Shown here: piece by piece, positions 31,978 through 41,209 of the stretch | Position numbering within the stretch: position 1 is the stretch's first letter | How the letters are laid out: every line of letters begins with the position of its first letter | Assembly: GCA_030149295.1 (NCBI GenBank) | Contig: JASBRV010000011.1 | Location: 1-64,000, forward strand | From: Bacteriovoracales bacterium | GTDB taxonomy: Bacteria; Bdellovibrionota; Bacteriovoracia; Bacteriovoracales; Bacteriovoracaceae | Direction: 5' to 3' | Length of the DNA: 64,000 nt | Translations under genes and position numbers: made by a program | Notes under the pieces: model-generated | What the model was told of the DNA's origin: nothing | Seen by the model: only the letters and a program-made list of their open reading frames with translations | The model's database searches: none

Positions 31978-32927
31978 AGAAATGAGGATGAACTTGATTG
32001 CTCGTGAGGATAGGCCAGGTCGTGAAGAAGGCCATGAATAAGACCAATATCAGGGGCTATAATTTTCTTAACAGGAATATAGCCCATGACTTTCTCTATA
32101 ATATAAATGGCGGGAATAATAACGTCGGCGCGGTCGTGGCGTAGACCAAATTTCTTCATGCGATTCAGATAGGCGGTGTCTTCAAGGGCCTCTCTAATAA
32201 CGGCGACTTCATCGGGGAGGATATAGCGGATATTCTTCTTTCCAAGAATCCTCTTTCTAAGCCTACTTAAGCGCTTAAAGTTTCCTCCCGTCCCTACGAT
32301 TCGCAAAGGCTTGGTTTCACCATAGACATCATGAAGGAATTCTTTAATCTGAGGGCCTAGTTCACTTAAGTAAGTGCGATACCCCAATTCAGCCCCAATC
32401 CCCTCTTTTTCGGCCCGCTTTCCTATCTCAAGAAGTCTTACCGTCCCCATGGGAAGACTAATAGAGCCTTTAGCTCTTCCTCTTTCAAGATAAGTAAGCT
32501 CAGCACTTCCTCCACCAATATCAAAGAGGAGGTAGTTCTTAGCATTGAGATCAATTTGAGTTTGAATCGCCTTTCGAATCAAGGCCGCTTCTTCTTGGCC
32601 ATCGATGCAATCAATACGAATACCTGTTTTTTCAAAAACTCTAACCCCAAGTTCCTCGGAGTTTCGAGCGTTACGATAGGCACTTGTGGCCACGGCGCGA
32701 TAAGACTCGATACCGTCATGATTCATGAGTTTCTTAAATTCAAGAAAGACTCTCTCAAATTCTTGCATGGTGTGTTCTGAGAAGTAGCCTTGAGTGAAGG
32801 CCTCGGTGCCTAGGCGAAGAGGCTGCCTTTCCCGTGCGTAGAAATTGAATTCCCCTTCATTTGATACACTCGCCCTGGCCATCCTTACGGCATTAGAACC
32901 AATGTCAAAAGCGGCAATTTTCTTCAA
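31974..32927 (-). CDS. Ppx/GppA phosphatase family protein
   Basis: 317 residues from a TTG at 32927 placed 7 nt after AGAGGA; this gives the canonical beginning KKIAAFDIGSNAVRM. Further ASKHA-fold marks are ATSAYRNARNS, IDGQEEA, FDIGGGSAELTYL and MGTVRLLE. Enzymes of this family hydrolyse polyphosphate or the gamma-phosphate of pppGpp; the length without the C-terminal HD domain fits the short exopolyphosphatase class. The product is cytoplasmic. The TTG lies 14 bases outside the stop of marC, so the two are probably co-transcribed. Confidence 0.9.
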   Translation of the reverse strand: MKKIAAFDIGSNAVRMARASVSNEGEFNFYARERQPLRLGTEAFTQGYFSEHTMQEFERVFLEFKKLMNHDGIESYRAVATSAYRNARNSEELGVRVFEKTGIRIDCIDGQEEAALIRKAIQTQIDLNAKNYLLFDIGGGSAELTYLERGRAKGSISLPMGTVRLLEIGKRAEKEGIGAELGYRTYLSELGPQIKEFLHDVYGETKPLRIVGTGGNFKRLSRLRKRILGKKNIRYILPDEVAVIREALEDTAYLNRMKKFGLRHDRADVIIPAIYIIEKVMGYIPVKKIIAPDIGLIHGLLHDLAYPHEQSSSSSFL

Positions 32928-32940
32928 AAGGAAATCCTCT

Positions 32941-33576
32941 CTAGACCTTTCCCAGTGCAGGTAGAATATCACGCATTCCAGAGGCAATAATTTCTATCGA
33001 AAGAGAAAGGATAATCAAACCCATAATTCTCGTCATCACGTTGAGTCCAACAATTCCGAGACGACGACCAATACGCTTAGAGTATTGCAAAATGAGCTTG
33101 ATGAGAAGTCCAATTATGAGAACCACCAAGAAAGTTCCAATCCAGTGGTAGGTGCTCGTCACTTTATTACTATAAATAATGGCTTGAGACATAGTCCCCG
33201 GACCTGCGAGCAGAGGAATGGCCAGAGGAACCACGCCAATTTCGCCAGGATTAAGAGACTCCTGCTCGTCTTCATTGAGTTTTGATGTCACATTCTGGGC
33301 AGCAATCATCTGAAGGGCCATTCCAGAGAGGAGAATCCCTCCCGCGATAGAAAAGCTCGCCAGTGAGATTCCAAAGAAATTCAGAATATTTTGACCGAGG
33401 GCAAAGCTAATAAAGAGAGTGGCCATCACGCTCAGAGCACAGCTCGTGGTGATGCTCTTGACCTTATCCTCAGAGAAAGACTCCGTTAGAGAAATGAACA
33501 CAGGAATGACCCCTATCGGATTTAAGATAGAAAGAAGACTGACTAAAAGTTTTAAACTGTCATCAAAGTAGGTCAT
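32941..33576 (-). CDS. MarC-family integral membrane protein
   Basis: About 211 residues with six hydrophobic helices. The MarC signature is clear: LLSILNPIGVIPVFISLTES near the N-terminus and VVPLAIPLLAGPGTMSQAI in the middle. Members are inner-membrane proteins of uncertain function. No ribosome site precedes the ATG at 33576, but TGTTAGATT ends 6 bases before it, so translation may begin at the first base of the mRNA. A GTG two codons upstream is less likely. The Ppx/GppA gene follows. Confidence 0.9.
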   Translation of the reverse strand: MTYFDDSLKLLVSLLSILNPIGVIPVFISLTESFSEDKVKSITTSCALSVMATLFISFALGQNILNFFGISLASFSIAGGILLSGMALQMIAAQNVTSKLNEDEQESLNPGEIGVVPLAIPLLAGPGTMSQAIIYSNKVTSTYHWIGTFLVVLIIGLLIKLILQYSKRIGRRLGIVGLNVMTRIMGLIILSLSIEIIASGMRDILPALGKV

Positions 33577-33582
33577 GCCCAC

Positions 33583-33591
33583 AATCTAACA
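33583..33591 (-). promoter_or_regulatory. Extended -10 box (TGTTAGATT) 6 nt before marC
   Basis: TGTTAGATT on the minus strand ends 6 bases before the ATG at 33576. The hexamer matches TATAAT at four positions and carries the TGn extension. Confidence 0.4.
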
Positions 33592-33600
33592 TGAAATGAG

Positions 33601-33628
33601 AAAAAAAAAAGGGAAGCCTAAGCTTCCC
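33601..33628 (-). terminator. Strong terminator after the 407-residue protein gene
   Basis: Arms GGGAAGC (33611-33617) and GCTTCCC (33622-33628), followed on the minus strand by ten T. It ends the gene stopping at 33652. Confidence 0.88.
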
Positions 33629-33651
33629 TTCTCTTTCTTTCATACTTTTTT

Positions 33652-34875
33652 TTATAGTGTCTCAAAAGGATTCAAGATTTGAATCTTCATCATGCGAAGA
33701 GCGTCTTGATCTCCATTGATTTCAAAGTGCCCGTAAAGAGCTCCCTCAATAAGAACTTGTTGCTTATAAAAAGATTGAAGAAAGTCTTCTGCAAGCCCTT
33801 TAATAAAGCTTGGCAGGGGAACAAAGCTAAGACCTAGTTCTGCCAACTGGACAACCATACGCGTACGCACTGTTTTACCAGGATTATCGTAGTTATAGGC
33901 TACCGAGAGGTCACGACTAAACATGTGTTGTGTATTGAAAAGGTTAACAGCAACCTTCTCCCCCTCACGATTCACATCTTGAAAGGCGTAATTGAGTCTT
34001 TTGCCAACTTGGTCAAAGGTCGAGCTCATGCGACGAAAGCGATTATTGTAAGTTCTGATATCAGTGAAGAACTTATTCGTTCCGAATTGATCCCAGTTCG
34101 CTACGGCTGAGTTAGACTCCCAAAAAGCATACCAAGGAATACGTGACTCATAGATTGAAGACATAATGTGATTAACTTCTTCATGACTTAACCCAAGTTG
34201 ATCTTCAGGAACCTGCTCAAGGTAGTGAAGAAGCATATTCTGGTGGAAGTTTCTTCTCTGACGGACAAGCTCCTCAACACGCACGAGCACATAACTTGCC
34301 GTATTTAAAATCGGAAGTTGGCTTAAGCGCTTCTTAGCAAAATTAAGACCCCAAGTAAGAACCTGATAAGTGACGCGTTTTTGATAGAAGAAGCGTGGAT
34401 TTTGAACATGGGCCATGACAGTGGGGTCAAGCTGGTTAAGAGCATCTCTTAATTTAAACTCAAACTTCGCCATCACATCGTTAAACTTAGGGTCAGAGAA
34501 GACCTTATCAAAATCAACATTCTCAAGGGCTCTCAAGCTATCAACGACAATTTGGGCCTGACCATCTTGCTTTTGATCACCATAGCCAAGAAAGTTTTCG
34601 TTCTCTCTATCAAAGAGGTTGCGAATTCTTTGGTCATAATCACCTTTAGACTTCATCAACGCCTGCTCTCTTTGCAGACTATCCTTAATAAACTCAAGAT
34701 AGGGTCTGATACTAAAGGCCATGCGAATGGAGCTATCTTTGACAAGCTCAAGCTGTCCCTGATCATCCCTTACAAATTGAAAACGATTTTTAAAGCCACT
34801 CAGATCTTGAGCAAGAGTGGAAACTGAAAATACAAGAAGGACCAATAATGACCATATCTTCTGTTTTGTACCCAT
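33652..34875 (-). CDS. Exported helical protein, unknown family
   Basis: 407 residues with a signal peptide (MGTKQKIWSLLVLLVFSVSTLAQ) and AAGGAGG before the ATG. The mature protein is mostly helical, with basic and aromatic residues (RFFYQKRVTYQVLTWGLNF, RVEELVRQRRNFHQNMLLHY) and no Cys. There is no recognised domain and no repeats. It is a single-gene transcript with its own strong terminator. Probably a periplasmic or outer-membrane-associated structural protein. Confidence 0.65.
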   Translation of the reverse strand: MGTKQKIWSLLVLLVFSVSTLAQDLSGFKNRFQFVRDDQGQLELVKDSSIRMAFSIRPYLEFIKDSLQREQALMKSKGDYDQRIRNLFDRENENFLGYGDQKQDGQAQIVVDSLRALENVDFDKVFSDPKFNDVMAKFEFKLRDALNQLDPTVMAHVQNPRFFYQKRVTYQVLTWGLNFAKKRLSQLPILNTASYVLVRVEELVRQRRNFHQNMLLHYLEQVPEDQLGLSHEEVNHIMSSIYESRIPWYAFWESNSAVANWDQFGTNKFFTDIRTYNNRFRRMSSTFDQVGKRLNYAFQDVNREGEKVAVNLFNTQHMFSRDLSVAYNYDNPGKTVRTRMVVQLAELGLSFVPLPSFIKGLAEDFLQSFYKQQVLIEGALYGHFEINGDQDALRMMKIQILNPFETL

Positions 34876-35015
34876 ACAAACCCTCCTTAGTCGGTATATG
34901 TAAGGCGGTCTTCCGTGAACGCGACCTTAGTTGAATACATTGTATGGATAGATGATAACCATGGGGACAACAGACAGACTAGGCTTGTAAGAAAAGAAAA
35001 GATACACCGATACTT

Positions 35016-36917
35016 TTAGTCGGTCTCTTTATCGAGACCAAGCTCCTCAATTGCCGCTTGCTCTCGGGACTTTTTGATATTTTCCTTGCGCTCTTTGATG
35101 TCTTTATAGACTTTATCATTAAGCTCTTTAAACTCTTCATGCTCTTTTTGGCGCTTCTCATTAATAGGTTCAAAAATAACCTCATTAACTTTATGGCGCA
35201 GAGTCCGCTTATCAGTTTCACTGATCGAGTGGATAATGCCCTTATAGAGAAATGAATTCTTGTCTTTGAGATAGTCCTTCCCCTCTTCAATAGGAACCAA
35301 ATGGAGCGATAGGGGCAGAGGGTATTCTAAACGATAGGTCTTCATGGGAAGCTCTATATCCGAGCGAAAGGTAACCTCTGACTCACTCAGTGTTTTCAAG
35401 ATAATGGGGGTTTCAATTCCACCGTGGCTTAGAGAATTTGATTTTTTGATGAAGTACTTATTTTCTTTAAAGTCAGACTCACTAAGATTTCGATACTTTT
35501 GAGGGTCTTTCGCTTTAAGGGCCTTAACTTTAGCCTTAATCAATTTATCAAATTTGTCCCTTTGCCTCTTATCAAAGATTTCCGCCAAATTAAGACAAAT
35601 ATCAATACTCACATTCTGTGAATGAGTCACGATCATGGGATATTGAAAGGACTCCTGAAGGGCCTTTGAACTTTTAAAGTAACAGCGAAAGAGGACAATA
35701 ATAGGATTATAGTTATCAATGGATTTAATTTTTTCTACGAGTCTCTTAACAAAGCTAAGTTCACTTGATTCTTTGCCAGGAATCTCAGTAGCTAAAGCCT
35801 GGATCTCCTTTTCGACCTTTGCATCCTCATGAGCGACAAAGGTCTTCTCCTTTCTGATAAGTTCACTTCTTTCTTTGGCCAAGAGAAAGAGTTCCTCTTC
35901 ATCTGGATGCACATCCCCCATCATCTGGTAGGCAATAATAGCGGGGCGTTGGCGAAAGATCTCATCAAGATTTTCACTAAAGAGAGATTGGTAGTGAATA
36001 CTATAGGGAGACTTCGTAGGATCAAAACCATGCTCAAAGCGAAAGGCCCGCATATGACGATCAACAATGAGAAGCTTGGTCTTCTTCTCTGCACTTCCCT
36101 CTACTCGATCCACAACCCACTGCTTATGCTTCTTCTGAGAACGCTTAAGGTCTTCGCTATAAGTTTCTCGGTCGCGCTCCTTGCGTGCCCTCTCTTCCTC
36201 ACTGTCGCCCTCAACGTCATCCAAATCATTATTGATAAAGAGAAAATCAAGATCATAGCTATAGTTAAAATCATAATAGAGATTCGACTGGGAGCGGTTC
36301 TTCACAATAAATTTTTGGCTAGGGACATTGCTTAGGGGGATCTCATTTTTAAAGAAGACAGTGCTTCCCTCTTTAAGATCAAAATTCCCCTCTACGTGAA
36401 TATAGGTGGGAGCAATGTAGCCCACACGAAAGTCATCAAAGAGACTCACTTCTTTTTCTACTTTCGCTTTAGCAAACTGAGGTTTCTTAACGATCTTTGA
36501 AAAGGCAAGAGTCATAGCACTGTAAACCAGATCGTGAAACTCTCCTCCCTTCACATAGAGAAAATCAAGCCCCGAGCCCAGACATTGCTTTGTCTCTTCT
36601 TTCTTGTCGACTAAGCCAATGAGGGGCACCTCTTTAAAAAGAGGATCACGACTAAGGCTTTCTGCTAAGAGCAGTTTTTGCTCTTTTTTTTCGGTGAAGT
36701 CGATATAAATCATACAAGGTTGAACTTCGAGAACCTGGACAAAGAGGGTCTCAAAGCTCACTTCAGATTCGCGAGCAGAGGTAAGACCTGAAATATTATG
36801 GAATTCCCAGTTTTTTTGAGGGTAGTTATCCCTAATTCTTTCGAGAATATTTTGAAAGAAGCTAGTGTCTGTTCCTACATAGCAGACTTTTTCGCCTTTT
36901 AATTTTGGCTTGTCCAT
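35016..36917 (-). CDS. Large cytoplasmic protein, possible pseudo-receiver/PilZ repeats
   Basis: 633 residues, highly charged, no signal peptide, no membrane helix. Residues 1-140 have the hydrophobic pattern of a response-regulator receiver (KVCYVGTDTSF, CMIYIDFTEK, LIGLVDKKEE, LDFLYVKGG), and a second such region starts near 280 (KTKLLIVDRH). Each is followed by a beta-rich stretch beginning near 163 and near 500 that could be PilZ-like. Neither region shows a full phospho-acceptor pocket or an RxxxR c-di-GMP motif, so these assignments are inference. The C-terminal 60 residues are a Lys/Glu coiled coil. GGGAAG precedes the ATG. Confidence 0.6.
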   Translation of the reverse strand: MDKPKLKGEKVCYVGTDTSFFQNILERIRDNYPQKNWEFHNISGLTSARESEVSFETLFVQVLEVQPCMIYIDFTEKKEQKLLLAESLSRDPLFKEVPLIGLVDKKEETKQCLGSGLDFLYVKGGEFHDLVYSAMTLAFSKIVKKPQFAKAKVEKEVSLFDDFRVGYIAPTYIHVEGNFDLKEGSTVFFKNEIPLSNVPSQKFIVKNRSQSNLYYDFNYSYDLDFLFINNDLDDVEGDSEEERARKERDRETYSEDLKRSQKKHKQWVVDRVEGSAEKKTKLLIVDRHMRAFRFEHGFDPTKSPYSIHYQSLFSENLDEIFRQRPAIIAYQMMGDVHPDEEELFLLAKERSELIRKEKTFVAHEDAKVEKEIQALATEIPGKESSELSFVKRLVEKIKSIDNYNPIIVLFRCYFKSSKALQESFQYPMIVTHSQNVSIDICLNLAEIFDKRQRDKFDKLIKAKVKALKAKDPQKYRNLSESDFKENKYFIKKSNSLSHGGIETPIILKTLSESEVTFRSDIELPMKTYRLEYPLPLSLHLVPIEEGKDYLKDKNSFLYKGIIHSISETDKRTLRHKVNEVIFEPINEKRQKEHEEFKELNDKVYKDIKERKENIKKSREQAAIEELGLDKETD

Positions 36918-37037
36918 AAGCTTCCCGCTTTTTAGAGAGTTTCCTCTCTTAACATTCTATAAGCTATTCTACAGGATTGCAGGGACTTGAAGAAGTTGGA
37001 TCGCTAAAGGCTTGATATTAATAAAACTTAATCGCCT

Positions 37038-37463
37038 TTAAAATTCGAAGTCATCATAGGTTTGACCATATTTCTCGTCATTTTCCTTGGTAAAGTACTT
37101 GCGAACAAAGTATTGGCCAGAGCGAATGGTGCTAATAAATCCTAGTTCTTCTAACTTTCTAAGAGCATTGTAGATTTCATCAATAGAAATTTTAAGATTC
37201 TGGGCCATTTCTGTATGGGCCATCAATTGGCTGATCCCAAATTCCTTATAAAGATTTGGGCGACACCACACACGTCTGTAGAGATACATGACCACAAGAA
37301 CTTCAATGCGACTGAGTTTAAAGTCGACAAGAATTTCATCAAAGAAGAGATCGGGAATCTTAGAGGTTGTCGGCACAAGATGATCTTTTTGCGCACTCAT
37401 CGTCTGGCCATCCCTACCCTTGCGTGACTTATGGCCTGCAATTATTTCGTGGATATCAACCAT
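37038..37463 (-). CDS. Winged-helix DNA-binding protein
   Basis: 141 residues from the ATG at 37463, which follows GGAGG at 7 nt. After a polar N-terminal tail of about 40 residues comes a compact helical domain with a replication-initiator or MarR-like winged-helix pattern: LSRIEVLVVMYLYRRVWC, MAHTEMAQNLKISIDEIYNALRKLEELGFIST, then a basic wing (RSGQYFVRKYF). It probably binds DNA as a transcription regulator. No Cys or ligand domain is visible, and the neighbours give no clue to its target. Confidence 0.75.
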   Translation of the reverse strand: MVDIHEIIAGHKSRKGRDGQTMSAQKDHLVPTTSKIPDLFFDEILVDFKLSRIEVLVVMYLYRRVWCRPNLYKEFGISQLMAHTEMAQNLKISIDEIYNALRKLEELGFISTIRSGQYFVRKYFTKENDEKYGQTYDDFEF

Positions 37464-37565
37464 TCTCAAACCTCCATGAGAACATTTCTTATTTAATCAT
37501 GCCACATTTTTCCGGTTGACACCAATAGGGTCCTTAGTCAGGTAAATCATTCCAAAGCATTTAAC

Positions 37566-38864
37566 TCAACTACACTCTATCTGCTTGGTTTCTTTAAGGT
37601 GACAATAAATGAGAAGTTTACCCCGATGGGCAGGAGGAACACTCTCTTGGAGCTGCTCAAAGAGCTCCTTTCCTTCAAGATTCGCAGGTACGATTTTTAC
37701 CCAGTCTAGGTAGGCTTTATAAAAGTCGGGATTAAGTCGTCCAATGAGGGAGAAAGTATCCCTGCTCGTTTTACTTAAGAATTGATGAAAGGTTAAAAGC
37801 AAGGCCGAAAGAGGATCTTTACAAAAGTCCTGTGCACTAGAGACCGGCGTGAGATTCAAGTGAGAGAGTTCATTGACAGTGTCTCTAAAAATAAGGTGAC
37901 TTGAAACAAGACCCTTTTTTATGGTCGCGACTTCACTAAAGTCCTCGAGTTCTTTAACGCTTGCCTCCCCTTTGTAAAGAAGAGCGAGGAGGACCTCTTC
38001 TTCATTTCTGAGGTGAAGAGATTGCAATTTATTGCCTTTAAGAAAGGCGATCTTCTTAAGTTCATCATTAAAAGGAATCGCATATTCTTCACATAAACTA
38101 AAGAAGTCGTGACTAAATTTAAAGAAATTTCCCTTGAAACCTTCTCTGAAAAAGTAGAAATGGCTCAGGTGAGAGAGATTAAACTTCCCAAAGCACTTAA
38201 GAAGAGACTCACTATAAGAGAGAGAGTACTTATTAGCAAAACGAAGCGCGCGGCAAAAGCGCACGGGGTCTTTAGAGAAGTTTTCTCCACACGGACTAAG
38301 AAGCATCTTATTGAGATCTTCTCGGCCTTTAAAGGGATCAACAAATACAAATTCATCATCAGTATTGGGAGAGCGCAGTTCCACCCCCATAGCATTGAGA
38401 GTGAAGTCCCGTCTCTTAAAGGTTTCCTCATAGGAAGCATTGCTCTTTAAGAGGGCCTTAAAATCACTATGCCCATGACCTTCACTTTGCGTCTCATAGA
38501 CCTCAACGCGGGCCGGCCCTAATTCAACGTCAAAAGGCAGCCCAGTCCAACTGATACGCATAATAGAGAAACTTAAAAACTCCACATCATAGTGATAGAT
38601 ATCTCTTAACCTCTCCCCAAGACGATTAAGGCGAAAGATCCAATCAGATTCATCGTAATCAAAAGTGTGCCTTAGCTCAAAGTCAAGATCATGGGAAAGC
38701 TCACTTGTCAGGAGCCAGTCTCTTACGGCGCCACCCACAAGTGTCAAGCTAAAGCCTTCCCTGCTAATGGTGACGAGAAGTTCATAAACTTCTTTTGGAA
38801 AGAGCTTTCGAAAACTCTTCGCTTCAATAAGATCGCCGTCTTTAAGGGTGTTGAGGAGTCTCAT
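37566..38864 (-). CDS. CCA tRNA nucleotidyltransferase/poly(A) polymerase family protein
   Basis: 432 residues. Class II nucleotidyltransferase motifs are complete: LVGGAVRDWLL (42-52) with the catalytic pair Asp-59 and Asp-61 in HDLDFE, and motif RRDFTLNAMGVEL (151-163). DPFKGREDLN and KDPVRFCRALRFA continue the standard pattern. This enzyme adds or repairs the 3' CCA end of tRNAs, or acts as a poly(A) polymerase; sequence alone does not separate these. A HD domain is not evident. The start lies 3 bases after the stop of the LysR gene on the same strand. Confidence 0.88.
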   Translation of the reverse strand: MRLLNTLKDGDLIEAKSFRKLFPKEVYELLVTISREGFSLTLVGGAVRDWLLTSELSHDLDFELRHTFDYDESDWIFRLNRLGERLRDIYHYDVEFLSFSIMRISWTGLPFDVELGPARVEVYETQSEGHGHSDFKALLKSNASYEETFKRRDFTLNAMGVELRSPNTDDEFVFVDPFKGREDLNKMLLSPCGENFSKDPVRFCRALRFANKYSLSYSESLLKCFGKFNLSHLSHFYFFREGFKGNFFKFSHDFFSLCEEYAIPFNDELKKIAFLKGNKLQSLHLRNEEEVLLALLYKGEASVKELEDFSEVATIKKGLVSSHLIFRDTVNELSHLNLTPVSSAQDFCKDPLSALLLTFHQFLSKTSRDTFSLIGRLNPDFYKAYLDWVKIVPANLEGKELFEQLQESVPPAHRGKLLIYCHLKETKQIECS

Positions 38865-38867
38865 TCT

Positions 38868-39776
38868 TTACTCTGCCGCACTCAAAGGGTTATCCGCCTT
38901 TGTTAAGCGCTCAAGAGTGGTGCGAATTCGCGTCAGCTCAACTGCATCTTTATGATAGACCACATAGAACTTTCCATTGGATACTTTAAAATCAAGAAGA
39001 CTCCCTACCTTGTCTTTATAGTAGGAGCGCTTAAGAACGTGCAAAGGAACAACAGCAAGACCAAGTCCTTTTTGGACGGCCTGAAGCATATTACCATGAG
39101 AATTGATGACGTACTTGCGGTTAATCTTCTTAGGAATTTGTCCGTACTTTTCACGACACCATTTCAGATAGAGCCCATCCCCCTCTTCTTGAAAGAGAAT
39201 GGTGGGGTAACTCGCGAGCTCCTCAAGTGTCGTGTTCTCCGTAATATTAAATTCAGGAGTGTCAGGATAGACAAGCACAGAGGTTTCCTCTCCTATAAGC
39301 ATCTTCTCCCCTAACGTTGGAAGAGCTTCCTCTGGTAGGATCAAAAAATCTAAACGATAGTTTTCAAATTCACGCACAAGGTTTTCTTGAAAACCAAGAT
39401 TAATGGAAACGGTCAGGTCTTTATTCTCACTGCCATACTGAAGCATGAGAGGAGCTAGCCAACTCTTGCCAATCCCAGTGAGGGTACCGATGCGAACAAC
39501 TCCAGACATACTTGTTTTGTCATCAGTGATTTCATCGAGAGTTTCCTCCATTTGAGAGAGAAAGTTTTGCGCCAATGCATAGAGTTTCTCTCCCTCTTGG
39601 GTGAGGACAACTTTCTTTCCCGATCTTTTAAAGAGCTTCACATCGATCTTACGTTCAAGATTTTTAATCGACTGACTAATGGCCGATTGAGTAACATGGA
39701 GGTCTTCAGCGGCCTTAGAAAAAGACTTGGCCTTAGTAACGGCCACAAGAGTTTGCAGTTGGCTTGTTTCAATCAT
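38868..39776 (-). CDS. LysR-family transcriptional regulator
   Basis: 302 residues: N-terminal winged HTH (SFSKAAEDLHVTQSAISQSI, residues 18-37) followed by the periplasmic-binding-like effector domain (about 90-295), with VRIGTLTGIGKSWLAPLML and GLGLAVVPLHVL. The length is canonical. GAGG precedes the ATG. An AATATT-N5-AATATT dyad lies within 10-26 bases upstream of the start and may be an autoregulatory site. It is divergent from the L,D-transpeptidase gene, which LysR proteins often control, and upstream of the tRNA nucleotidyltransferase gene. Confidence 0.94.
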   Translation of the reverse strand: MIETSQLQTLVAVTKAKSFSKAAEDLHVTQSAISQSIKNLERKIDVKLFKRSGKKVVLTQEGEKLYALAQNFLSQMEETLDEITDDKTSMSGVVRIGTLTGIGKSWLAPLMLQYGSENKDLTVSINLGFQENLVREFENYRLDFLILPEEALPTLGEKMLIGEETSVLVYPDTPEFNITENTTLEELASYPTILFQEEGDGLYLKWCREKYGQIPKKINRKYVINSHGNMLQAVQKGLGLAVVPLHVLKRSYYKDKVGSLLDFKVSNGKFYVVYHKDAVELTRIRTTLERLTKADNPLSAAE

Positions 39777-39785
39777 AGTATCCTC

Positions 39786-39802
39786 AATATTAAGTCAATA
39801 TT
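39786..39802. promoter_or_regulatory. AATATT dyad upstream of the LysR gene
   Basis: AATATT at 39786-39791 and again at 39797-39802, 11 bases apart (about one helical turn), in the 206-base divergent region between lysR and the L,D-transpeptidase gene. AT-rich dyads of this kind are typical LysR sites. Confidence 0.3.
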
Positions 39803-39982
39803 CAGATATAGATTAGGTTTAGCTAATAATCAAGAGCCATTTATTAGTCCTTCATTTTGTTTACACTAAGTTTGTAACAGACAATGCGTCGTGTAATTTT
39901 TCCAACACATGGTGTTATTTCTCTCAAAGTATTCTAAAAGTTCACCACACACAACAATTGAACACAACGGGAGAGAAATTCC

Positions 39983-41209
39983 ATGAACAAAACAAAGAAG
40001 CTCCTTCTCGGGGCCTGCCTTCTGTCTACAAGCTTTGCACACGCTCAGTTTTATAAGAATATTGATTTGCCCCAAGAGCTTGAAAACGCCACTGTTGGGG
40101 TAAGACTTACTGATTATGCCCGTTACACCAATGTTATCCCGGGACTAAGCACTTCTGAAGCTCAAGACCTCTCTGATAAGTGGAATCGCTTTGTGGATGA
40201 TGCCTTTGAGCTTGAAAAGGCCCTCAGTGTTTTCTTTCATGACAAACCAAAGACCAATGGTGCTGTTACCATCCTTCCCCTCACTGCCTTTGGGGAACTT
40301 GAAAATGGTAGCCGCTACGCCTTCATTCAGGCCAATGTTCACTTTGATGGCAAGGACTTCTCTGTTGAGCCGATCGATACCATCATGCTTGATGACACTC
40401 AATTTGAGTTTGATGTCTCTCTTAAAGAGAGAAAAGTGGTTATCGCCGATCAGCTCAATAACCTCAAAATGGTCGTTCCTCTAGGTGTAGGCGCTTTTGA
40501 CGAGGGTGTACTCAATGACGAGGTGACTCTTTTGACACCAAGATTTGACTACGGATTCCTCGATCAGTGGACGGCCATTAGTGAAAGAAAGAAGCCCCGC
40601 TACTTTGCTGGTAAACCTTTCTTAAGAATTACAACGGCAGAAAACCCTGCCAATGGTCACACTCCTATTGGCTTTCATGTTCAGCCCAATCTCGATAAAT
40701 TTGTCAGAGCTTTTGATAGTCATGGCTGTATGAGAATGCCCCTGGATGACCTCAATATGGTTCACGATCTTCTTAAAAAGGGACCTCACAGAAGACTTAG
40801 TATTCGCGTGAAGTTTGACTCAGAAGATAAGAGTAACACGCCCTTTCCTAAAACGAATAAGCCCTACAAGCGTGTGCTCAATGCCGGCTCTAAGTCCAAT
40901 CCAGACTACACTCTCGATAGAGATGGATTAGTTCAAACACAAAAGGATTGGAATAATTCTGCACCTATTAGCTTGCTTGAAGACCGCTCTGGGGATCACT
41001 ATCAGGATATCTTTAACTATGATACTGACTGGCGTGAAGCCGCCAAGATGAAGGCCCAACGTGAAAAATGCCTTCAGAAGTATCCCTACGATGAAGAGAC
41101 AAGTCGCTGGAAGCAGAGAAAAATCAAGAAAGAATATGAGAAATGCGTAGAGAGCGCGAAGCCAGACAGCAGTCTTAGAGATCGCCTCTACCGTTTTTGG
41201 GTGCACTAA
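39983..41209 (+). CDS. L,D-transpeptidase (YkuD-type), exported
   Basis: 408 residues with a signal peptide (MNKTKKLLLGACLLSTSFAHA). The catalytic YkuD motif appears as FDSHGCMRMP with His-247 and Cys-249, preceded by TPIGFHVQPN (the HGT-equivalent strand). The enzyme would form 3-3 cross-links in peptidoglycan or attach proteins to it in the periplasm. The C-terminal 120 residues are charged, with no domain recognised. GGGAGAG precedes the ATG. It is divergent from a LysR regulator and convergent with an ankyrin gene whose end overlaps its own by 35 bases. Confidence 0.88.
   Translation: MNKTKKLLLGACLLSTSFAHAQFYKNIDLPQELENATVGVRLTDYARYTNVIPGLSTSEAQDLSDKWNRFVDDAFELEKALSVFFHDKPKTNGAVTILPLTAFGELENGSRYAFIQANVHFDGKDFSVEPIDTIMLDDTQFEFDVSLKERKVVIADQLNNLKMVVPLGVGAFDEGVLNDEVTLLTPRFDYGFLDQWTAISERKKPRYFAGKPFLRITTAENPANGHTPIGFHVQPNLDKFVRAFDSHGCMRMPLDDLNMVHDLLKKGPHRRLSIRVKFDSEDKSNTPFPKTNKPYKRVLNAGSKSNPDYTLDRDGLVQTQKDWNNSAPISLLEDRSGDHYQDIFNYDTDWREAAKMKAQREKCLQKYPYDEETSRWKQRKIKKEYEKCVESAKPDSSLRDRLYRFWVH

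Noticed and set aside
35058-36335. Plus-strand frames opposite the 633-residue protein
   Set aside because: No ribosome site and no domain pattern. The minus-strand frame is continuous, charged and has GGGAAG ahead of its ATG.
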